Assembly: GCA_965215825.1 (NCBI GenBank)
Contig: CBDCEM010000003.1
Coordinates: 4,216,001-4,280,000, forward strand
Direction of reading: 5' to 3'
Length of the DNA stretch: 64,000 nucleotides
Source of the DNA: JAWPMT01 sp965215825
GTDB taxonomy: Bacteria; Bacteroidota; Bacteroidia; Cytophagales; Cyclobacteriaceae
This document shows positions 50,036-58,422 of this stretch, piece after piece (position 1 is the stretch's first letter; each line of letters opens with the position of its first letter). Made by a program: the position numbers and the translations under genes. The notes under the pieces are model-generated. The model was not told the DNA's origin. It saw nothing but the letters and a program-made list of their open reading frames with translations, and searched no databases.

Positions 50036-53000
50036 TTAACTAGAAGAATTACCTGGGTCCGTGATCGTGGTTGATTTGGGTGTGCCATCGATCAACTTCG
50101 CATATACGTCCATAATCCCATTTTGTAACACAAACGAGCCCAAAATAGAAGCTCGACTATCTTTATCTATAGAAGTTATTACCTTCGCAAACGGAGGCAA
50201 TGTCACGAGAAAATCTGCAATAATTTGCTCCGTAGAATAGTAGCTACCATTCGTTACATCGCCATCTCCATTACTGGCATTTGCTCCTGTTGCTTTCTCT
50301 CCACTGTGTTTTGTAAACCCAACGATTAGAAAGATTATTCGGGGAACCTGCAATAGCGCATTTAAAATTGCAGTGGTGGGAAATTGTTTCCCTTCTTTCT
50401 TTGCCCCTCCATCATCGCTTTTCCTGAAACATAATAAAACATTAAACAAGATGGGAAGGAATTGATACGCCCAACTGTGCTTCACTCCACTTTGGGCATC
50501 TTCAACCGCCATTTTAGCAGGACTGTTTGATACATAGGATGGTAACTGGGTCAAGTCTGTCTGGCCATCTTTGAAAGTTAACTTGATCAAATATGGATTT
50601 CTTGCAAATTGATTGATGACATTTAACAATACAGCAAATACATTCAAAGCTGAAAAGCTTACAGGCAGGCCTCTTAAAGAATTTACAATGCCTGAAACTA
50701 CTGAACTAATGACGTTGAGAGTCCTCAGGTGTTTATTTCCCTGAAGCTGCATTTCAACGGACAAAGCAACATCGTGTTGAAATAGCTTTTCATTACTTTC
50801 CTTTTCATAGATCGTCAATGGAATCGCCAGTACATATCCGACCATATCGATTATTTTAGGCTCTTGTGCTCCTACAAGTTTGAACAGGTCCCCAAAAAAT
50901 GGGATTTGGAAGGGTTTCTGCATTTCTTGCTGAATCACCTGAATCAAGTCCCTTACCATTTCCATGACGAAATTGAAGATCGTCTCAGCAATTTTGATTG
51001 AGTCATCCGCAATTTCCTGGACAATGGAGAGTATTCCTCCCAAAATAATCTTTTCTGCATTTTTAGGATCTGAAATGGTATTTGCAAGGGTATTCACCAG
51101 GGTTGAAATCACTCCATTGACATCTTCAAGGCCTTGCTCCAAAAGCTCTTCTTCCAAGGTAGCCAGTTTCTCAGCCAAATTGGCCATCGTCGGATGTTGA
51201 TCAAAATCCGGGATTATAGGTGTTAAATCAGAAACCACTTCTTGCATCTTAGAAATAACCCACATAATGCCATGAATGATCTCGGTTCCAATTGAGGATG
51301 ATGCAGCTTCATTTGGCAAACCCAATTCATTTCTTAATTCCTGAATGAAGGAATTGACTTCCTTTTCGGCTTGATTAAAGTACTGATCAATCTCAATTTG
51401 AACCTTGTTCAATTCGACTTCAGTAGACTGCAAACCATTGCCAACCATTTGAACCATTACCTGCGCGAGTCGCTCGATCTCCTGCCAATCAAACAAAGCG
51501 CTAAAGAAAGTAATGACATCATTGATGGCCGCTCCGATTTTATGGAAGACAGTTCCAATGGCTTTTCCAATTGCAGTATGATTCATAGCAAATGTGAAGG
51601 CCTTATCTACCAACTGGATGGTTATCTGGATGTCCCGTGCTAACTCTTGTCCTGCTTTCTCGATATCACCCGCTAGGGTCTTTACCCCACTTTCCACATC
51701 ATCTGCCGCTTCTGTAAATGCATGTGAAACAGAATGTACGGTGATACTAACCACCTTAGACATATCACTAAAAAGGTCATCGAAAAATCCATGAGCGCCA
51801 CCCGCCTGAACAGCTTGGCTGCCATGAAGTATGGCCATTGATTGCTCAGGTGTCAGTTTATTGTAGGCAGGAACGCTACCCTGGAAACTAACTTGCCAAT
51901 GGGCATCATCCATGCTTCCGACATTGGAATAAGGACTATTGTTTGCCGGGTATTTTACCGCCCTTGCCATGTTCTGTATAGCTTTCTGAACCTGGCTACC
52001 CCCTTCCTGAGTCAACGAGGTTTTAAGATTGAGTTGCTTTTGGTTTTCAAATACCGCATTTTTAGGCAGGTTAGCAATCTTATGATGCACTTGTTGATCA
52101 GCGAATATTACCACAAACTCGTCTGGCTTCATCGTCGGCGTTTGTATCCTTAGTGGCGCGGTACCGATGGCCACAGCCTCCACCGATAGTACCAGCGAAT
52201 CACTCCCTGATGGAACAGGTATGGATACCCCATTTACATTGTCAGCGACGTACACTCCCTTTCCACAATCAATCTTTGTTTGTTGATCACAGAATACCTG
52301 AACATGTGCTGGTGGATCCACAAACTTCAGTATGGTTTGATAAGAAGTGAATTTTTCCAGTTGATTGTTGACGTAACGATAGTCTTCAGTCAGGAGCACA
52401 CTGTAACTCAATCCGGCATTGGCAGCCGTTTCTGTATGAATCAATTTGAATTCACCGATGCCATTTAAGTAATCAGAATCCACGAAGTAATCTTTCGCCT
52501 GCGTACCTCCTGAGGGGGTCATTGAAACACCCGTATTCGGACCAACTTGTACCGAGGAAATCTCTTTTATCGGAATACCAGAGCCCATACTCGATGCTTT
52601 GATGGTTTCAAAAGGTGCTGACACGTTGGAAACCTTCCATGTACCTCCACTGGAATTCAAGCCATGCGAAAAAGCAATCTCACCTGCTTCCAAGCTGAAT
52701 TGTGGCTGAACCACTTTGGCAAATGCAGTTTCCTGCGTTTTGGATTGTTTTTGATAAGCCCCGGTTACCAATTTGTGTGTCATGAAAGCCATGCCCACTG
52801 GGTCGGTATCCACCACATGCAGGTTCATACTCTTATCAAAAAGCAACTGATGGTTAAGCCCAAGAGCGGGTAATGCTGTCAATATCGGAAACTGAACATT
52901 ATTGATGTTCATTTGCTGAAATTGAGATCCTGCTGAAAAGCCATACATTTTGACTTGATATTGCTTAGGACCATTCAGTTGAAAACCATAAATATTCCCA

Positions 53001-54412
53001 AATACATCGATTTGATATTTGAGGGGACCCTTCCCAAAATCAGTATCACCCGCAAGTGTGTAGGTGTTAATTTTCGTGTAACCAGAATCCGCCTTTAGTT
53101 GAGAAACTTTATGATTGCTGTCAATTTTGATCAAGTCATTGTTTGATGCCAGAATAAATTGATCCCCTTCAGCAGGAAAATCCATGGTAGTGACAGCATG
53201 CTTGCTTGTTTTCTGGTAGCCCGAGGCTGCCGACAATTCAAACACTTCCATTTTCCCTGAAGCAGATCCAGACCGTAGCACTCCAATCAAATTTTGCTGA
53301 CTATCCAGTAAGCAGGTCCAGTTGCCCTGCACCAAAGACAGTCCGGTTTGTAAATGACTCACGGCACCTCCATAGTTAGAGATGGCAGTAGATTTCACAA
53401 TTTCCACCTGCCCTGAGGCTGTGGACCCTTTATAAATGCCGTACAAGTCCGCATTTTCATCGATCTGGAAATCAACAAAATCGCGACGCATGAACTGAAG
53501 GTCAAATCCGTCCAGTGATTGTTTCGGTTTAAGTATGTTACCTGGCTGCTTCACACTGAAAGTATCGAGACTATTCCCTTTATCACCTTGCAAGAGGAAA
53601 AAGAGTTCACCCTGAAATGCGGCCACACCCGGAGTAGCATTATTACAACTTACTCCTGTAACTGGCTCAGCAAATAAATTGTACCAATTCGCTCCATCAT
53701 GGGTACCCATAACAGACAGTTGGTTTTCAAATCCTTGCAGTATATAACCACAAACCAGGGTCTCGATCTCATTCCACATTACCGTTGTAGTAGCAACATG
53801 TGTACTTGAAGCAAACATAGATTTGTGCACCTCCCAGGATTGACCATCTGCTGAAACAGCTGTCCACACTATATTAGATTTGACATCCTGAATAAATGTA
53901 CAAATCAGTTGACCGTTGAGTACGGAAAGTGCTGGGGTGGTGAATGTATCAACATCAGTTTTGACGGTTGACCAATGTTCGCCATCTGTTGTACTGGAGA
54001 TGGTGAGCTGACTATCTGTTCCTTTAAAAGCACAAAATAACGTTTCGACACCACTCACTGTTAAGCTTGCCAGCGCAACCGAAGAACCTGATGCCACTTG
54101 CAATGTTGTCTTATTAAGGCCGCCCCATCCATGAGTGTATTTTACCGAAAAGAGTGTCGATTGATCGCCCGCATCTGGTGTTATGCAATAAAGCTCGCTA
54201 TTCAGAATACCCAATGCGGGTATACCTTTAGAGGTCAATCCAATAGAGACAGGGCTACCCCAGTTACTACCATCATGAGAATTTATACATAGAATTTCAC
54301 CAGAATTATCATTTTTCTGATAAGCTGCGATTAGAAAATTATCATAATTAATGAGGGCCGGAGCAGCACCAGCTTGTTGTACTGTGGGATTAGATTTGTT
54401 TGAATAAGGCAT
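50036..54412 (-). CDS. Giant propeller plus helical-bundle protein, candidate effector
   Basis: The protein has 1458 residues and no signal peptide. About 1-300 contains repeated Asp-box-like S/T-x-D-G-x-x-W motifs at about 45, 141, 187 and 237, spaced 46-50 residues apart, suggesting a sialidase-like propeller. About 310-560 has LYGIYKGSTASGQVEIVK / LIGVLRSGSASGKMEVFE repeats like tachylectin-type carbohydrate-binding blades. About 560-820 is beta-rich. About 850-1200 is a long amphipathic helical region, and the C-terminal 250 residues carry hydrophobic segments (MVGYVLAIPLTIY, FPTTAILNALLQVPRIIFLIVGF). This lectin-plus-helix layout recalls pore-forming toxins or surface adhesins. No named family is recognised. 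Confidence 0.88.
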   Translation of the reverse strand: MPYSNKSNPTVQQAGAAPALINYDNFLIAAYQKNDNSGEILCINSHDGSNWGSPVSIGLTSKGIPALGILNSELYCITPDAGDQSTLFSVKYTHGWGGLNKTTLQVASGSSVALASLTVSGVETLFCAFKGTDSQLTISSTTDGEHWSTVKTDVDTFTTPALSVLNGQLICTFIQDVKSNIVWTAVSADGQSWEVHKSMFASSTHVATTTVMWNEIETLVCGYILQGFENQLSVMGTHDGANWYNLFAEPVTGVSCNNATPGVAAFQGELFFLLQGDKGNSLDTFSVKQPGNILKPKQSLDGFDLQFMRRDFVDFQIDENADLYGIYKGSTASGQVEIVKSTAISNYGGAVSHLQTGLSLVQGNWTCLLDSQQNLIGVLRSGSASGKMEVFELSAASGYQKTSKHAVTTMDFPAEGDQFILASNNDLIKIDSNHKVSQLKADSGYTKINTYTLAGDTDFGKGPLKYQIDVFGNIYGFQLNGPKQYQVKMYGFSAGSQFQQMNINNVQFPILTALPALGLNHQLLFDKSMNLHVVDTDPVGMAFMTHKLVTGAYQKQSKTQETAFAKVVQPQFSLEAGEIAFSHGLNSSGGTWKVSNVSAPFETIKASSMGSGIPIKEISSVQVGPNTGVSMTPSGGTQAKDYFVDSDYLNGIGEFKLIHTETAANAGLSYSVLLTEDYRYVNNQLEKFTSYQTILKFVDPPAHVQVFCDQQTKIDCGKGVYVADNVNGVSIPVPSGSDSLVLSVEAVAIGTAPLRIQTPTMKPDEFVVIFADQQVHHKIANLPKNAVFENQKQLNLKTSLTQEGGSQVQKAIQNMARAVKYPANNSPYSNVGSMDDAHWQVSFQGSVPAYNKLTPEQSMAILHGSQAVQAGGAHGFFDDLFSDMSKVVSITVHSVSHAFTEAADDVESGVKTLAGDIEKAGQELARDIQITIQLVDKAFTFAMNHTAIGKAIGTVFHKIGAAINDVITFFSALFDWQEIERLAQVMVQMVGNGLQSTEVELNKVQIEIDQYFNQAEKEVNSFIQELRNELGLPNEAASSSIGTEIIHGIMWVISKMQEVVSDLTPIIPDFDQHPTMANLAEKLATLEEELLEQGLEDVNGVISTLVNTLANTISDPKNAEKIILGGILSIVQEIADDSIKIAETIFNFVMEMVRDLIQVIQQEMQKPFQIPFFGDLFKLVGAQEPKIIDMVGYVLAIPLTIYEKESNEKLFQHDVALSVEMQLQGNKHLRTLNVISSVVSGIVNSLRGLPVSFSALNVFAVLLNVINQFARNPYLIKLTFKDGQTDLTQLPSYVSNSPAKMAVEDAQSGVKHSWAYQFLPILFNVLLCFRKSDDGGAKKEGKQFPTTAILNALLQVPRIIFLIVGFTKHSGEKATGANASNGDGDVTNGSYYSTEQIIADFLVTLPPFAKVITSIDKDSRASILGSFVLQNGIMDVYAKLIDGTPKSTTITDPGNSSS

Positions 54413-54549
54413 AAAAAATCTGTTGGTTGTAAAATATACCTAATAACTCCTTCCACTCGAAGGGTCCCAGGAAGCTCAGGGTGCAGAAAAGCTTGGCATT
54501 GGGGGCTCTTTAGGTAATGGCTAAGGTGTCGTAATTTTTTGAACCATCG

Positions 54550-55200
54550 ATACCGCAATTGCGGCATATTCTCTTTTGGAGTCTCAAGAAATTGTAATCC
54601 CTCATCATAAAGGACGAGGGATTGCTTAACCTTATTGGCCAAGCCAAATCGATTGTATCTATATGAGTGTCTACAAGGCCGATATTCATTTCAAGTATTT
54701 GAGGTCTCTGCCGGATTCTCAATAGTAGTCACTTTCGGGTTTACGCAAATTACTCCGGAATAAACATCCATGACTATATTTCGAAGTGCCACCATATCGG
54801 CTATTGCCCCATCACTATCCATGACTAACCTAAGTAATGAAATGAATGGAGGTAATGTTGTGAAGATCTGCAGCAATTGCTTCTCCGGAATAATAACTTC
54901 CATTGCTTTTGCCACTTTTTCGGTGAGATACAAAAATGACAATCAAAGAGATCACTTTCGGAATTTGAAGTACAGCGTTAATTACTGGAATTTCTGTGTT
55001 GTATTCCACGGAATCTTCCTCGTCTTCAAAATCCTCAGTTTCCGAAGTTGTTCCTTACTATCAGGCATTGCTTCTACCTTTTTAATCGTCCATAGAAGAA
55101 AATCAAAGAAAATAGCGAAATTTTGATAAATCCAGCCAAATTCGAGATCGAGTAGGCGGAAATTAAGGCATTTTTAAAGTTAATAAGCGTTGGGCCCATG
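54550..55200 (-). pseudogene. Decayed second copy of the giant-protein/subtilase module
   Basis: Reading leftwards on the minus strand, translated pieces match the C-terminal part of the giant protein. They include GWIYQNFAIFFDFLLWTIKK (like SWAYQFLPILFNVLLCFRK), TEIPVINAVLQIPKVISLIV (like TTAILNALLQVPRIIFLIV) and LLQIFTTLPPF (like IIADFLVTLPPF), in at least three frames. Directly after, MNIGLVDTHID (ATG at 54687-54689) matches the subtilase start MNIGLIDTYID. The two reading frames of that piece are joined by a one-base deletion between 54652 and 54653, after which ANKVKQSLVLYDEGL resumes. Matching stops after about 35 codons. Confidence 0.88.
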
Positions 55201-55420
55201 GATTAATCCATAACCAGTCCCGTACTTTTTACTTGATTTGAATAGGACATTCGAATATGTATATTATCGTTTTGGCGTTTTTGACAAAACCTCTCTAAGA
55301 TAGGAATTGACATATAATATCCCCTACTTCAATTGCAGTATATTTAGGGATTACTCTTAATTAAAAAAACACTTGTCCGGAGTGGTTTTGTGAAAAATCA
55401 CTCCTTTTCCGTAACATTTT

Positions 55421-55468
55421 TACTACAAATCAGGTATCTAATTTTATTATTACTACATTTCAGGTATC
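55421..55468. promoter_or_regulatory. Direct repeats upstream of the third PadR gene
   Basis: TACTACAAATCAGGTATC (55421-55438) and TACTACATTTCAGGTATC (55451-55468) are 16 of 18 identical and begin exactly 30 bp apart. The second ends 12 bp before ATG 55481, the same 30-bp phase seen upstream of the PadR gene at 39502. Confidence 0.65.
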
Positions 55469-55480
55469 AAAAGAAAAATC

Positions 55481-55816
55481 ATGGGAAAACACAACCTGGG
55501 AGAATTTGAAGAAATCGTTATGCTGACTGTTGCCATTTTAGGGAACGATGCATACGGATTCGGGATAATCGACGAAATGGAAAAGCGGCTTAAGCGCTCC
55601 GTAAGCATAGGAGCGTTACAGCAAGTGCTCAAAAGGCTGGAGCAAAAAGGTTATTTGAAATCGGAACTTGGGGAGGCAACCGGCATTCGTGGTGGAAAAC
55701 GTAAAAGGTATTTTCACCTGACCAATTCCGGAAAGGAAATGTTGCAACAGACCAAGGAACAACGATTGGGACTTTGGAATGCGATCCCAGAGTTTGATTT
55801 GAAGTTCTCATCATGA
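55481..55816 (+). CDS. PadR-family regulator of the permease array
   Basis: The protein has 111 residues: LGEFEEIVMLTVAILGNDAYGFGIIDEMEKRLKRSVSIGALQQVLKRLEQKGYLKSE plus GGKRKRYFHLTNSGKEMLQQTK, a PadR winged helix closely like the one at 41026. The stop overlaps the first permease ATG (ATGA). Direct repeats upstream are likely its own operator. Confidence 0.94.
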   Translation: MGKHNLGEFEEIVMLTVAILGNDAYGFGIIDEMEKRLKRSVSIGALQQVLKRLEQKGYLKSELGEATGIRGGKRKRYFHLTNSGKEMLQQTKEQRLGLWNAIPEFDLKFSS

Positions 55817-58422
55817 ATTACAGCGTCCCTAATTGGCCTTTCAAGCTTCTCCGCTTGTTTTGCGACCCGGAGATCGTAGAAGACATTGAAGGTGATCTGA
55901 TAGAAAGATACGAACGACATTATTCAAAGAAGAAATTTTCCACCTGGCGCCTGTTAAGAGATGTATTGCTCTTGTTCAGGCCCGGCATAATCAAATCCAT
56001 TATGAGCTCCCAAGACTACAACTACGCAGGTATCCTGCGCTTCCATTTTATTTTTGCATTGCGCAATTTTCGTAGGCAAAAACTCGCTTTCCTAATCAAC
56101 TTAATAGGGCTTGCAAGCGGCCTAACTTGCGCATTTCTAATCTATTTGTGGGTAGACGATGAAATGCAGGTAGATAAACACTTTGAGGATGACGAACTGA
56201 TCTATCAGGTCATGATGAACGATCCTAACGGCAATACCATCGAAACGGGCCAATACACACCACACCTAATGGCCCAGGCATTAACGAAAGAAATCAGTAC
56301 CGTTGCTTATGCGGCTGCAGTGGTTCCCGCGGCGCTTAGTGGAGATTATTTTGGTGACTTCAAGCTTATAATTGAAGATAAAAAACTCAATGGTCGCGGA
56401 CATTTTGCAGAAGGCGACTTCTTTAATATATTTTCTTATCCCCTATTAGTGGGATCGCCTGGCAACGTATTGTCTAAGCCCAATTCTATCGTTATTTCAC
56501 AATCCCTGGGTGATCGGCTTTTTGGCAACTACGAAGCTGCACTGGGCCAAGTAATTACCTGGAACCTGGCAAGCTTCACTGGTGAGGCCATGGTCTCAGG
56601 CGTTTTACAGGAGCTACCGCAACGTACTACCAGCCCATTCGATTTTGTACTTGACTTTCAAACGTGGTATGACATTGCCAAAAAAATGAATTTGGACATC
56701 TCCAACTGGGGAAATCATACCCCTTATACCTACATGAAATTGCAAGGACCTGTCGATCCTGCTCTCCTACAACAACAACTCGACGATTTTTCAAATTCCA
56801 AAACTAAGATTGCAGACAAACAATTATTACCCGTACAATACTCCAGCAAGTACCTCTATGGCCAATTTGAGGATGGAAAACAGCTACCTGGCAGGGTCAA
56901 ACAAGTAAACTTAATAGCGATTGTCGGTTTACTCATCGTGCTGATCGCTGGAATCAATTTCATGAATCTCTCTACGGCAAGGGCATCAAAGCGAATGAAA
57001 GAAATTGGCATCAAAAAAGCTTTAGGAATTCGAAGAAAGTCACTTACACACCAATTTCTCATAGAATCCATCTTGATTGTATTCATTGCCATCGGAATTA
57101 GCCTCCTGCTCACTCACCTCCTACTTCCTTACTTTGGCGAATTCACCGGAAAAAACCTTGGCATTCAGTTCAATTTTATGTTCATATTACAATTGGTCGG
57201 TCTTGTTTTCGCCATTGGTTTGCTGGCAGGTGGTTATCCGGCGTTATACCTCTCGGGTTTAGACACCATCGCGATCTTAAAGAATAAAGTAACCACTTCC
57301 TTCGGAACATTGTGGCTTAGAAAAGGTCTGGTCGTATTCCAATTCATGATCACCACCCTGCTGATTGTCGCTACAGTTATCATCTACCAACAGATAAACT
57401 ATATGCAATCAAAGAGCCTGGGCTATGATGGAAAAAAGGTTATCTACTTTTCTTCCAGTGAGAACATCGCTCAACAAAAAGATGCCTTTTATTCTGAATT
57501 GAGTCAAATACCGGGTGTGGCAGAAGTATCGGGTATGTCTGGAAATCTAACTGGAAATCACAGTGCTACCTCCGATTTCGCCTGGATGGGAAAAGATCCT
57601 GACTTCAATATTGATTTCGTCCAGATCTACAGTGACTTTCAATTGGCTGAAACCCTGGACTTGAATTTACTGGCCGGTCGAACCTTCTCCAAAGATCATA
57701 ATGAAAAGCGCAGCATCATCTTTAATGAAACCGCTATTGAAATCATGGGGCTTAAGAATCCTGTAGGACAATCCGTCAAGCTCTGGGGTATGAATTATCA
57801 AATCATTGGAGTGGTTAAGGACTTTCATTTCGAATCACTTTATGAGCCTATTCAACCTGTAGCTCTATTGATTGATTTCTCGGAATTATACCGAATACTG
57901 GTGAAGCTTGAAGGTGAAAATCACCTACAGACTTTGAGGCAAATTGAGCATACTTATCAGGCTTTCAATCCGAGTTCCACTTTCAATTTTGAATTTTTGG
58001 ACAAAGAATACCAGGGACTTTATTTATCAGAGCGTCGGATTGGAGTCTTATCCCGATTGTTCTCGAGTCTGGCCATCGTCATTTCCTGCCTGGGCTTGTT
58101 AGGATTGGTCATATTTTCTATTCAAAATCAATTCAAAGAAATTGGTATCCGCAAATTATTTGGATTGACAACATCGGGAGTTGTGGTTCTGCTTTCCAAA
58201 AACTTTTTGAAGTTGGTGGTGGTGGCCATGGCGATCGCACTCCCCATGGGATATTGGCTGGCGCAAGAGTGGCTTCAACAATTTGCCTATCATGTCAACC
58301 TCACCTTGTGGATGTTCGCTTTGGCAGGATTAACGTCCCTGGTCATTGCAATGATCACTATTGGATCACAAGCGTTAAAGGTGGCCAAAATGAACCCAAC
58401 AGATGCCATTAAGCATGAATAG
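55813..58422 (+). CDS. Orphan FtsX/MacB-like permease 1 of array
   Basis: The protein has 869 residues. The N-terminal prefix contains LFCDPEIVEDIEGDLIERYERH (about 15-36), then a transmembrane helix, a periplasmic MacB-like core domain, the FtsX segment KRMKEIGIKKALGIRRKSLTHQFLIES, a second periplasmic domain, and the closing FtsX core with KEIGIRKLFGLT. Two FtsX units in one chain without any ATPase in the operon match the orphan-permease type. It overlaps the PadR gene by 4 bp and the next permease by 8 bp. Confidence 0.91.
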   Translation: MNYSVPNWPFKLLRLFCDPEIVEDIEGDLIERYERHYSKKKFSTWRLLRDVLLLFRPGIIKSIMSSQDYNYAGILRFHFIFALRNFRRQKLAFLINLIGLASGLTCAFLIYLWVDDEMQVDKHFEDDELIYQVMMNDPNGNTIETGQYTPHLMAQALTKEISTVAYAAAVVPAALSGDYFGDFKLIIEDKKLNGRGHFAEGDFFNIFSYPLLVGSPGNVLSKPNSIVISQSLGDRLFGNYEAALGQVITWNLASFTGEAMVSGVLQELPQRTTSPFDFVLDFQTWYDIAKKMNLDISNWGNHTPYTYMKLQGPVDPALLQQQLDDFSNSKTKIADKQLLPVQYSSKYLYGQFEDGKQLPGRVKQVNLIAIVGLLIVLIAGINFMNLSTARASKRMKEIGIKKALGIRRKSLTHQFLIESILIVFIAIGISLLLTHLLLPYFGEFTGKNLGIQFNFMFILQLVGLVFAIGLLAGGYPALYLSGLDTIAILKNKVTTSFGTLWLRKGLVVFQFMITTLLIVATVIIYQQINYMQSKSLGYDGKKVIYFSSSENIAQQKDAFYSELSQIPGVAEVSGMSGNLTGNHSATSDFAWMGKDPDFNIDFVQIYSDFQLAETLDLNLLAGRTFSKDHNEKRSIIFNETAIEIMGLKNPVGQSVKLWGMNYQIIGVVKDFHFESLYEPIQPVALLIDFSELYRILVKLEGENHLQTLRQIEHTYQAFNPSSTFNFEFLDKEYQGLYLSERRIGVLSRLFSSLAIVISCLGLLGLVIFSIQNQFKEIGIRKLFGLTTSGVVVLLSKNFLKLVVVAMAIALPMGYWLAQEWLQQFAYHVNLTLWMFALAGLTSLVIAMITIGSQALKVAKMNPTDAIKHE

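Larger units (their letters stand above)
54413..55480. other. Gene-free stretch holding module relic and regulatory repeats
   Basis: Apart from the decayed copy described at 54550-55200 and the PadR repeats near 55421-55468, nothing recognisable is present. Open frames on the plus strand here are antisense to the relic. Confidence 0.6.

Noticed and set aside
54770..55126. 118-codon plus-strand open frame in the intergenic region
   Set aside because: It is antisense to the relic of the giant protein, whose minus-strand pieces match the intact paralogue, so the plus frame is a by-product.
55421..55468. Short direct repeats that could suggest a CRISPR array
   Set aside because: Only two units of 18 bp with a 12-bp gap, no cas genes, and a regulator gene 12 bp downstream; an operator explains them better.
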